The position numbers were made by a program, and so were the translations under genes. From CAVBBU01 sp963593765 (GTDB lineage Bacteria > Bacillota > Clostridia > Lachnospirales > Lachnospiraceae), in the NCBI GenBank assembly GCA_963593765.1, contig CAVBBU010000050.1:1-14318 (forward strand): DNA of 14,318 bases. Reading direction: 5' to 3'. Shown here one piece after another: positions 1 through 6,187 of this stretch. The notes beneath the pieces were generated by a model, which was given only the letters and a program-made list of their open reading frames with translations, had not been told where the DNA came from and ran no database searches. How positions within the stretch are numbered: position 1 is the stretch's first letter; each line of letters opens with the position of its first letter.

Positions 1-187
1 TGACTATATTGAATTACATATTGATGAGTATGACAAACAAGAATCCGATGAGCCAAAATATATTAAGACATACAACTTTAAGGGTAAAAACCTTGCTGAG
101 TGTACTCATCAATTCGAAACAGCGAAAATATTTGAAGGGCTAAATATATATGAGGCTGAATCTGAAATAGAGGTTTTGTTTGGTTAA
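1..187 (+). CDS. 3' end of an unknown gene (last 61 codons)
   Basis: An open frame enters from the left edge at base 2 and runs 61 codons to TAA at 185-187. The visible part is acidic and hydrophilic, with no membrane segment and no motif I recognise. It ends in the residues EIEVLFG. The next gene starts 13 bases later on the same strand, so the two are probably co-transcribed. A near copy of the last coding bases reappears at 1405-1426, upstream of the antitoxin-like gene. No function can be assigned; the start lies outside the window. Confidence 0.6.
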   Translation, partial: DYIELHIDEYDKQESDEPKYIKTYNFKGKNLAECTHQFETAKIFEGLNIYEAESEIEVLFG

Positions 188-200
188 AAAGGAAATAAAA

Positions 201-479
201 ATGATTAACGGAAACACAAATGAGTTTGTAGATAAATTATGGGGTGGCGAAGAACTAATATATACTTATAATGGAAAAAAATATTTCTCACAAGGGTATC
301 TTCTCGATAATGGACAATATCGCTTTGAATTGCAACAGTGGGAACCTGAAGGAAAATTGCTTTGGTGTGTTGAAGGACTCAGCCATCAGGGAAGCTTTGA
401 TGCTTTTATGCAGCAACCACTCTTTGACGGAAAAACCTTCTGGCAAGTAGAAAGGGAAATCGAGTGGGTAGACTTTTGA
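201..479 (+). CDS. small conserved-looking hypothetical protein, 92 aa
   Basis: This frame encodes a 92-aa soluble protein with no signal peptide or membrane helix. I chose the ATG at 201 because AAGGA lies just upstream (189-193); an in-frame TTG at 180 has no such site and overlaps the preceding gene. The protein is rich in aromatic residues and has a striking core, FELQQWEPEGKLLW, followed by FDGKTFWQVEREIEWVD at the C-terminus. This looks like a conserved small domain rather than a random frame, but I cannot name the family. It sits 13 bases after the partial upstream gene and 114 bases before fic, all on the + strand, so it belongs to the same accessory module. Whether it works with its neighbours is unknown. 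Confidence 0.7.
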   Translation: MINGNTNEFVDKLWGGEELIYTYNGKKYFSQGYLLDNGQYRFELQQWEPEGKLLWCVEGLSHQGSFDAFMQQPLFDGKTFWQVEREIEWVDF

Positions 480-528
480 CAACAGCCTAAATAAATCCCA
501 TTTAAGATGATAATACTACTTTAGTTTT

Positions 529-556
529 TTGTATATTTACATTTGTTTTGCATAAT
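529..556 (+). promoter_or_regulatory. candidate promoter for fic
   Basis: TTGTAT (529-534) and CATAAT (551-556) form -35 and -10 like hexamers separated by 16 bases. They lie about 40 bases upstream of the fic ATG in an AT-rich gap. The -10 box overlaps the 16-bp palindromic motif at 552-567. This is a pattern match only. Confidence 0.4.
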
Positions 557-567
557 GATATTGTTAT
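552..567. promoter_or_regulatory. 16-bp imperfect palindrome, copy 1 (upstream of fic)
   Basis: ATAATGATATTGTTAT occurs here and identically at 1426-1441, upstream of the antitoxin-like gene. It has the symmetric form ATAA-nn-ATAT-nn-TTAT. In both places it overlaps a -10 like hexamer and precedes a gene with a GGAGG ribosome binding site. This would fit an operator for a shared repressor. A duplicated promoter fragment is an equally possible explanation. Confidence 0.4.
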
Positions 568-593
568 CCCAGTTGAACTGGAGGTATTTAACG

Positions 594-1355
594 ATGAATA
601 ATTACAAGCCACCTTTTCATATGACAGATAAAATGTCATCATTGATTGCAGCGATTAGTGAGCAGGTTGGTCGAATTAGCGTATTGCAAGAAGGAAGCAT
701 CAGCCCACATCTAAGGCGTGAAAACCGCATCCGTACGATACACTCCTCTCTTGCGATTGAACATAATTCTCTTTCATTAGATCAGGTAACAGCAATTTTA
801 GACGGTAAGCGTGTGCTTGGAAACCCAAATGAAATCAAAGAGGTGCAAAATGCATATGATGCTTATGAATTAATGCTGCAATTAAATCCAGAATCAGTAG
901 ATGATCTTTTAAAGGCTCATAGGCTTATGATGAATGGACTGGTACCGGAAAATGGAAGATTTCGATCAGGCGGCGTAGGTGTCTTTGATGGCGAGGTGCT
1001 TATTCATCTAGCTCCTCCAGCAGAGCTAGTGCCTGAACATATTAATAATCTTTTTGCATGGTATAGTCAGTCCGAGCTCCATCCGCTGATTAAGAGTGCC
1101 ATCTTTCACTACGAATTTGAATTTATCCATCCATTTGCAGATGGCAATGGTCGTATGGGGCGAATGTGGCATAGTCTTTTGCTAGGCAAGTGGAAGGAAC
1201 TCTTCTTCTGGCTGCCGATTGAAGAATTAATTCAATCAAGACAAAAGGAGTACTATGATTCCCTAGGCAGTGCTGCTAAACAAGCAGACAGTGCAGGCTT
1301 CGTAGAATTAATGCTTGAAATAATCCGTGACAGCATAACTAATATTACTATTTAA
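594..1355 (+). CDS. fic: Fic-domain protein (probable AMP transferase)
   Basis: Fic proteins typically transfer AMP from ATP to a hydroxyl side chain of a target protein. The catalytic motif is complete: HPFADGNGRMGR at residues 179-190, with H179 as the expected base. Near the N-terminus, HSSLAIEHN (residues 50-58) matches the inhibitory helix pattern (S/T)xxxE, with S52 and E56; the usual following G/N is H57. An N-terminal position of this helix fits class II, self-inhibited Fic proteins. I chose ATG 594 because GGAGG lies at 580-584; the upstream ATG at 543 has no such site. At 253 aa it is shorter than relatives that carry a C-terminal winged-helix domain, and no such domain is seen. Isoleucine is coded mostly by ATT/ATC (about 3 ATA in 22 by hand), unlike hsdR and alaS, which suggests transfer. 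The target is unknown. Confidence 0.93.
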   Translation: MNNYKPPFHMTDKMSSLIAAISEQVGRISVLQEGSISPHLRRENRIRTIHSSLAIEHNSLSLDQVTAILDGKRVLGNPNEIKEVQNAYDAYELMLQLNPESVDDLLKAHRLMMNGLVPENGRFRSGGVGVFDGEVLIHLAPPAELVPEHINNLFAWYSQSELHPLIKSAIFHYEFEFIHPFADGNGRMGRMWHSLLLGKWKELFFWLPIEELIQSRQKEYYDSLGSAAKQADSAGFVELMLEIIRDSITNITI

Positions 1356-1374
1356 CTAGGTGCATAATTACAAA

Positions 1375-1399
1375 CCGCCCAAGCAGTCATAATCAAAGC
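1375..1399 (+). repeat. 25-bp direct repeat, copy 1
   Basis: This segment matches 1703-1727 at 22 of 25 positions, in the same orientation, 328 bases apart. Both contain CCAAGCAG followed by ATAATCAAAGC. The two copies flank the antitoxin-like gene. Similarity continues weakly upstream (TAGGT about 17 bases before each copy), so this may be the remnant of a longer duplicated sequence. Confidence 0.6.
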
Positions 1400-1404
1400 A
1401 TAAA

Positions 1405-1426
1405 AAATAGAGGTCTTATTTGGTTA
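1405..1426 (+). pseudogene. decayed copy of the 3' end of the first gene
   Basis: These 22 bases match 165-186, the last codons of the partial gene at the left edge, at 20 of 22 positions. The translated residues IEVLFG are preserved, but the stop codon is replaced by TAT. The rest of the gene is absent, and the segment runs directly into the second copy of the 16-bp palindrome. It looks like a leftover from a duplicated gene whose body was lost. Confidence 0.4.
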
Positions 1427-1441
1427 TAATGATATTGTTAT
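1425..1441 (+). promoter_or_regulatory. TATAAT box and 16-bp palindrome, copy 2 (upstream of antitoxin)
   Basis: TATAAT (1425-1430) is a perfect -10 hexamer and overlaps ATAATGATATTGTTAT (1426-1441), identical to 552-567. No good -35 hexamer is seen 16-18 bases upstream. The ATG of the antitoxin-like gene is 30 bases downstream of the motif. Autoregulation through this site is plausible for an antitoxin but is inference. Confidence 0.4.
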
Positions 1442-1470
1442 TTCAATTAATTATATTTAGGAGGTAGAAT

Positions 1471-1635
1471 ATGCAGTTTGATATTCTTAAAACAAAAACA
1501 AAATCATCAACTATTCCGCCTAAAAAGAATGTTAAACGAATCGGCATTGCAGAGGGTGCTTTTAAAGTTCCAGAGGATTTTGATAAATGGGATGAGGAAA
1601 TCTCTGCCTTGTTTGAAGCAGAAGATATTTACTGA
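1471..1635 (+). CDS. small antitoxin-like protein, 54 aa, no toxin partner seen
   Basis: An ATG with a strong GGAGG site six bases upstream (1460-1464) opens a 54-codon frame ending in TGA at 1633-1635. The N-terminal third is basic (KTKTKSS, PPKKNVKR); the C-terminal half is acidic and contains RIGIAEGAFKVPEDFDKWDE. This C-terminal pattern, a short IGIAxGxFxVPxDFDxWD stretch followed by an acidic tail, resembles tails I associate with small type II antitoxins whose partner is often a PIN or RelE-like toxin. No toxin gene follows: only about 100 bases remain before the terminator. It is therefore an orphan or a leftover of a broken pair. The family call rests on recalled similarity and is moderate. 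The gene lies between two copies of a 25-bp direct repeat. Confidence 0.65.
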   Translation: MQFDILKTKTKSSTIPPKKNVKRIGIAEGAFKVPEDFDKWDEEISALFEAEDIY

Positions 1636-1702
1636 CAAGTATTTACAATCCTCTTCCCTCTTATGATAGAGTATAATTATCCTTCATTAGGTCGGGTACA
1701 GA

Positions 1703-1727
1703 CCGACCAAGCAGCAATAATCAAAGC
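1703..1727 (+). repeat. 25-bp direct repeat, copy 2
   Basis: Partner of 1375-1399 (22 of 25 identical), placed between the antitoxin-like gene and the terminator. Together the two copies bracket a 0.3-kb segment that contains the orphan antitoxin. Confidence 0.6.
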
Positions 1728-1737
1728 TATAGAAACT

Positions 1738-1779
1738 AAAAAGCAAGTGCCCCGTCAGCAGCGGTTGCACTTGTTTTTT
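1738..1779. terminator. bidirectional terminator between the fic module and hsdR
   Basis: CAAGTGC (1744-1750) pairs perfectly with GCACTTG (1767-1773), and an inner CCG/CGG extends the stem. On the + strand six T's follow (1774-1779). On the - strand the stem is followed by C and then five T's (A's at 1738-1742). It can therefore end both the + strand module and hsdR, whose stop codon (1778-1780) overlaps the T-run. Confidence 0.85.
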
Positions 1780-4700
1780 ACTCCTCTGGAATTTTAATAT
1801 CAACCCCACCGCTTAGCACAAACTCCCTCAGCAGCTTATCTATCTTTGTATTTACCTTTGGAGGGATAAGGGTAGTTCCCTCTAATTTTTCAAAATATTC
1901 CTTTGCCTTACTTTTATCGACTGTTTTTTTAAGCTCATCGAATCTGCCAAATTCATTTAGCGTGGCTTCGGTTGGATAGCTCTCCATTAGCTTTTTAAGC
2001 ATAGCTTCGTCTACGCCTACCGCAAGATATACCTTGTGTATCTGTTTTAGCTTAGAATCAGCCTTATATTCATTAATATAATCTCTTAATATATATCCCT
2101 TTTTAAACTTTGCTTCACCTCTTTGAACATCATGCAAAAAGAGCTCTGCATATGTTTGATCGTCCTTTGTAAGCGTTGCAAATGTCTTATGCAGCTCTGC
2201 CTCTGCCTGTGCTATCTCATCCTTGCTTGCCCCCTCAGTGCCAAGCATCTTTAGATACTTTTTATACCTTGACTCCATATAATCTGCATCTATAACACCT
2301 GTATCTATCTCCGTGATATATCCCTCAAGGTCATATGGCACATCTTCTATGCCTCCACCGCTGCCGCCGCCGGATAGCTCCTTATATCTAAGAACTAAAA
2401 CCAAATATGTTTTCTCATCTATCCGAACATCTATTACCTCACCTGTTGCCTCATCCTTATACGATAAAACGCTCCACTTAAAGCCCTGAATTTTAGCCGC
2501 CTCTAAGTAATCATTAAGCTCGTTAAATGCCTTAGTAAATTTTCTGCATGCAGCTGTATCTTCTGGCAGTCTTTCAAAATTTTTAATTCCTGCACTTAAA
2601 AACAGCTCTGATATTTCATCAAATGCCTCATTCATCTTTTTTAGATTTTCAGGAAGATGCTCAGCAAAAAGCCCCAGCGGTTTGTCGCCAGAGTATAGCT
2701 TAACCGCATCCTCTATATTACGCTCCATAGTATGCGGCTTTCTGTAATAGCGTATAGTTCCGAATGGCTTATCCGGTCCAAAGAGACGATTAGTCCTTGA
2801 AAATGCCTGGATAATGCCCTCGTAGTAAAGTATCTTATCTAGATAAAGAGTATTAATCCACTTTGAGTCAAAGCCGGTTAGCATCTGGTCTACAACTATA
2901 AGCAGGTCGATTTGCTTTTCTGGCTCACCTGCTATCCTCTCATACGGCTTCTTGTGTGCGAGGCGAGCTGCAATATCCTTTTTCATCTTTGCAAATGTAG
3001 GTATAGTAAAGCCTTGCCCGTATCTACTATTATAGTCTTCAACTATCCTAGATAGTCCATCCTCTTTTATAATTCCGGCTCCGTTATTATCTATACTTGG
3101 ATCAAAAAGTGCTGTTACCTTTAGGCTAGGGCACATTGCCTTAAAAAGCTCATAGTAGTCTATAGCCTCCGGTATACTGCTAGTTGCAAATATAGCATGA
3201 AACTTACTATTATGGCTAAGAGTTATCCAGTTATCACTTATATCCTTAACCACTGCCTCGGTATGTGCCTTTGTTTCATACTGGCTGCTTGGAATGTAGT
3301 CTTCTATCCCCTTTATATATTCGCCATTTGGTGCTGCATTTCCTGCCATCCCAACCTCAGCCGGATTCATGTACTTAGAATAAATCTTTTCCTTTTTTGG
3401 ATCGGCATATATCTCAGCCTCGCTGCTAGCCTTTGCCCTTTCTAGCGCAACTACCCTTCGAACATCTCTATCCTTAAAGGTCAGCACCTTATAAGGATCA
3501 AAGCCTAATACGTTTTTATCTCTTATGCCGTCGGCTATACTGTATCTGTGCAGCTCATTTCCAAAGATGGTTGAGGTTGTATTTTTCTTCTTTTGGTTTT
3601 CATCCTGAATAGGCGTTCCTGTAAATCCAAAAAATATAGCTCCCTTAAATGTATTCTTTATAGTAATAAGCATATCGCCAAAGGTAGAGCGATGTGCCTC
3701 ATCGATTATAAATACAATATGCTTTTTATTTATCAGCTCTATATCCTTTGAATTAAGAGCCCCTTCCTCGTCCTTAATATTACTCATCTTCTGAATAGAG
3801 GTAACTATAAGCGTATCTGCAGGATCCTTGCTTTTTAGCTTAGCTACAAGCACATGTGTATTCTCTGTTGCCTGAACTTCCTCGTTCTCGCCCGCAAAGC
3901 CTCTGTATTCCTTAAGCGACTGCGTGCCTAGCTCTATCCTGTCCATAAGAAATACTACCTTATCCGCATCCCTAGAGCTGGCTATAAGCTGTGCCGACTT
4001 AAAGCTGGTCATAGTTTTACCAGAGCCAGTTGTATGCCATACATATCCGCCTAGCTGGTTGTTACTTCCCCACTTTGCTTTGGCAACCTTGTCAGATATA
4101 GCACTTGCTGCGTAATATTGGTAGCTTCGCATTACTTTTAGCACGCCGTCCGAATCGTCTGCAACCGTATAAAAGCCTATAAGCTGGTGTGCCATAGGAA
4201 TAGAAAGCAGGGTTGATGCTATTCTCTCCCACTCGTTTATAGGCTCGTTGTTAAAGTCTGCCCAGTGGAAATAATAATCAGGATTAAATCTTCCGTCCGT
4301 TCCTGGGTTTGCAAAGTATACAGTTTCCTCAGGGCTCATGGCTACAAATATCTGTATCAATGAAAACAGTCCGCTAAATATACCCTCGCTTGAATATTTT
4401 TCTATCTGATGATAAGCCTGACTAACAGGTATGCCGCTTTTTTTAAGCTCTATATGGATTATCGGCATCCCATTTATAAGCAGCATCAAATCTCCACGGC
4501 GATCGCTAAGTATGTTCGATGTGGTTAGAAATTTTGGCTGCTGCGCTATCTGATACCTACTCTGACCTGCTGCGATTTCGTGACGGTCATATATCTTAAG
4601 GCTAATCTCCTTACCAAAATGCTCCTTATCGTCAGGATTATCTCTAGTTATAGAAACGCTCTTACCATTTATAAAGCCATTAAGTTTAAGAGGAGTTTTA

Positions 4701-4918
4701 AGAACATTAATCTGCTCTAGTATCTGCTGCATTTCGCTATCTGTTAGAGGATAGTCATTTAGGCGATCCCTATCTCTGTTGTTTTCAAAAAGAATATTCG
4801 CCCAGTTTTTAAGTAAGTCCTGCTGCGTATAATTTTTAAGGACGTTTTTCTCCCAGCCCTTTTCGGAGAGTATCTTAATTAAAGCCTCTTCAAAATCAGA
4901 CTCCTTATTAAAGATCAT
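1778..4918 (-). CDS. hsdR: type I restriction enzyme R subunit (endonuclease and translocase)
   Basis: HsdR is the ATP-driven DNA translocase and nuclease of a type I restriction complex. The 1046-aa protein begins with a PD-(D/E)xK-type nuclease domain: D143 in RRGDLMLL, then E157 and K159 in IELKK, followed by a QxxxY motif (Q171, Y175). The superfamily 2 motor follows, with Walker A TGSGKT (297-302), DEAH (406-409), TGTP (433-436), LTGFD (680-684) and the arginine-finger motif QAFSRTNR (704-711). A glycine-rich stretch, SGGGSGGG, separates the motor from a helical C-terminal region expected to bind HsdM. Length is normal for the family. ATG 4918 is supported by AGGAGG at 4927-4932. It starts 36 bases after the hsdS stop, so hsdM-hsdS-hsdR is likely one operon. 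Isoleucine codons are mostly ATA (8 of 9 in 4321-4500), like alaS. Confidence 0.97.
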   Translation of the reverse strand: MIFNKESDFEEALIKILSEKGWEKNVLKNYTQQDLLKNWANILFENNRDRDRLNDYPLTDSEMQQILEQINVLKTPLKLNGFINGKSVSITRDNPDDKEHFGKEISLKIYDRHEIAAGQSRYQIAQQPKFLTTSNILSDRRGDLMLLINGMPIIHIELKKSGIPVSQAYHQIEKYSSEGIFSGLFSLIQIFVAMSPEETVYFANPGTDGRFNPDYYFHWADFNNEPINEWERIASTLLSIPMAHQLIGFYTVADDSDGVLKVMRSYQYYAASAISDKVAKAKWGSNNQLGGYVWHTTGSGKTMTSFKSAQLIASSRDADKVVFLMDRIELGTQSLKEYRGFAGENEEVQATENTHVLVAKLKSKDPADTLIVTSIQKMSNIKDEEGALNSKDIELINKKHIVFIIDEAHRSTFGDMLITIKNTFKGAIFFGFTGTPIQDENQKKKNTTSTIFGNELHRYSIADGIRDKNVLGFDPYKVLTFKDRDVRRVVALERAKASSEAEIYADPKKEKIYSKYMNPAEVGMAGNAAPNGEYIKGIEDYIPSSQYETKAHTEAVVKDISDNWITLSHNSKFHAIFATSSIPEAIDYYELFKAMCPSLKVTALFDPSIDNNGAGIIKEDGLSRIVEDYNSRYGQGFTIPTFAKMKKDIAARLAHKKPYERIAGEPEKQIDLLIVVDQMLTGFDSKWINTLYLDKILYYEGIIQAFSRTNRLFGPDKPFGTIRYYRKPHTMERNIEDAVKLYSGDKPLGLFAEHLPENLKKMNEAFDEISELFLSAGIKNFERLPEDTAACRKFTKAFNELNDYLEAAKIQGFKWSVLSYKDEATGEVIDVRIDEKTYLVLVLRYKELSGGGSGGGIEDVPYDLEGYITEIDTGVIDADYMESRYKKYLKMLGTEGASKDEIAQAEAELHKTFATLTKDDQTYAELFLHDVQRGEAKFKKGYILRDYINEYKADSKLKQIHKVYLAVGVDEAMLKKLMESYPTEATLNEFGRFDELKKTVDKSKAKEYFEKLEGTTLIPPKVNTKIDKLLREFVLSGGVDIKIPEE

Positions 4919-4954
4919 AATGGCTTCCTCCTAGCTTTAAAAATTTTGTTACTA

Positions 4955-6187
4955 CTAAACTAACATCCTTTCGAGGCAGGCTTTCTTAATATTTTGGAGC
5001 ATGGTAAGCCTTTGGTGGTGCAATGTGATAAGGTGGTCGAGGCTGTCGAGATATGCACCAATCTCCCTTTGTTCTTCTACTGATGGTACTGGAATTTCTA
5101 TTTTTAGAAAATCCGACTCATGTATTCGCCATTGACCATAAACAACGCCTTGTCGCCATTTAACCATAGCATTTATAAAATCTTTTCTAACTAATCTTCT
5201 TCCCAAAAAATCCGAATCAGCTATTCCAGTAGGCTCAAAAATGCTATATACAGGTGAAATACAGGCTTTTCCATACTTGTTTAGACCTATCGAGCCAGTT
5301 TCAAGATTGTTAGAACTATATATAAAATCCCCGATTTCTGTTTTTTTGTAGAGTTTGTTCTCTGTATCTGTAACCAAGGCACTTCGGTCGTAACGCTCAC
5401 CTTTCGGTGCAACACCCTCGTTTGCAATGAAAGCCATAAGCGGATACTCATCGCTCATCGGTGCCTGCTGATTACGCTCTACAAGTAAGTCTCCGATTTT
5501 CCTCTGCTCCCATGGCTCGGTAAATCCCTTAAAGTGGATTTCAGGCACATTTGAGCCATTTTTCGGAAACATCTTCTCAAGCATAGATTTTTTAACATTG
5601 AGCAATTTGTCATACTTACGCTGGTGGAGGATGATGAGGTGGTCGAGGTTACGGAAAAAACCTCCGATCTTGGTCTGTTCTTCTTTTTTCGGAACTTGAA
5701 TTTCAAACTCTGAATACTCCTGTGCATTAACTCCCGGCTGTCCAGAACGCTGAGAAGTCACTGCAATGTACTTGTTATATTTGTCTGTCAGCGTATTCTG
5801 AAATACAAATTCAGCGTCATATCCTTCTTTAATCCTTGCTCGGATCAAGAACCCCGCATAGTAGACAAGACCATCAGAAGCCTTGTAAATATAGGATTTT
5901 CCAACACTTGCACCAGTTCGAGCAAACAAAATATCGCCCTCTGCAAGTTTGTAATTTTCTGCACCATTCAAATCAATATCCGGAGAAGTCAGACCATCTG
6001 TTAAAAACTCATGTGTATTATCATCTATATCTGTGATTCTGATATATTTATTCTTTCCGTCATATTCTTTTGCTGCCGCATTCAATCCATATTCAAAAGA
6101 AGAGGCTACTTCTCCTAACTTACGCTGTTCCCAATCGTCAGTAAATCCCTTAAACCTTACCCGAGGCTTGCTACTAGACTTAGTCAT
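4955..6187 (-). CDS. hsdS: type I restriction-modification specificity subunit
   Basis: HsdS recognises the bipartite DNA target and is the scaffold for HsdM and HsdR. The 410-aa protein shows the two-fold repeat of the family. FKGFTDDWEQRKLGEV (12-27) opens target recognition domain 1, followed by a conserved helical region (about 170-207, with EEQTKIGGFF and LDHLIILHQRK). FKGFTEPWEQRKIGDL (219-234) opens domain 2, followed by a matching helical region (about 371-408, with EEQREIGAYL and LDHLITLHHQR). I chose ATG 6187 because GGAGG lies eight bases upstream (6196-6200); a TTG at 6202 sits on top of that site. The start overlaps the end of hsdM by eight bases, implying translational coupling. 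Domain 1 has atypical codon use: isoleucine is ATA only 1 time in 8 in 5821-6060. The DNA target cannot be predicted from sequence alone. Confidence 0.95.
   Translation of the reverse strand: MTKSSSKPRVRFKGFTDDWEQRKLGEVASSFEYGLNAAAKEYDGKNKYIRITDIDDNTHEFLTDGLTSPDIDLNGAENYKLAEGDILFARTGASVGKSYIYKASDGLVYYAGFLIRARIKEGYDAEFVFQNTLTDKYNKYIAVTSQRSGQPGVNAQEYSEFEIQVPKKEEQTKIGGFFRNLDHLIILHQRKYDKLLNVKKSMLEKMFPKNGSNVPEIHFKGFTEPWEQRKIGDLLVERNQQAPMSDEYPLMAFIANEGVAPKGERYDRSALVTDTENKLYKKTEIGDFIYSSNNLETGSIGLNKYGKACISPVYSIFEPTGIADSDFLGRRLVRKDFINAMVKWRQGVVYGQWRIHESDFLKIEIPVPSVEEQREIGAYLDSLDHLITLHHQRLTMLQNIKKACLERMLV
5031..5042. repeat. 12-bp direct repeat inside hsdS (partner 5637-5648)
   Basis: AGGTGGTCGAGG occurs at 5031-5042 and 5637-5648, 606 bases apart in the same orientation. 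It encodes the corresponding LDHLI residues of the two conserved helical regions. Such repeats are where half-subunit exchange or deletion by homologous recombination could occur. The repeat is also explained simply by the internal duplication of HsdS. Confidence 0.6.
5520..5533. repeat. 14-bp direct repeat inside hsdS (partner 6141-6154)
   Basis: GTAAATCCCTTAAA occurs at 5520-5533 and 6141-6154, 621 bases apart. It encodes FKGFT at the start of each half of HsdS. Together with the 12-bp pair it brackets each target recognition domain, which fits domain swapping between hsdS genes. Confidence 0.6.

Noticed and set aside
543..593. Upstream ATG giving a 270-aa Fic protein
   Set aside because: No ribosome binding site precedes it, while ATG 594 has GGAGG at good spacing and the extra residues are unlike Fic N-termini.
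1478..1666. 62-codon + strand frame
   Set aside because: It is out of frame with the antitoxin-like gene at 1471-1635, which has the ribosome binding site and the recognisable protein pattern.
1663..1797. 44-codon + strand frame after the antitoxin
   Set aside because: No ribosome binding site, it runs through the terminator hairpin and overlaps the end of hsdR; it also contains the 25-bp repeat, so it is probably remnant DNA.
2350..2378. GC-rich triplet run inside hsdR
   Set aside because: It encodes the glycine-rich linker of HsdR and needs no other explanation.
4955..6187. Phase-variable, invertible hsdS system
   Set aside because: No second hsdS gene, inverted repeats or recombinase gene is present in the window; only direct repeats within one hsdS are seen.
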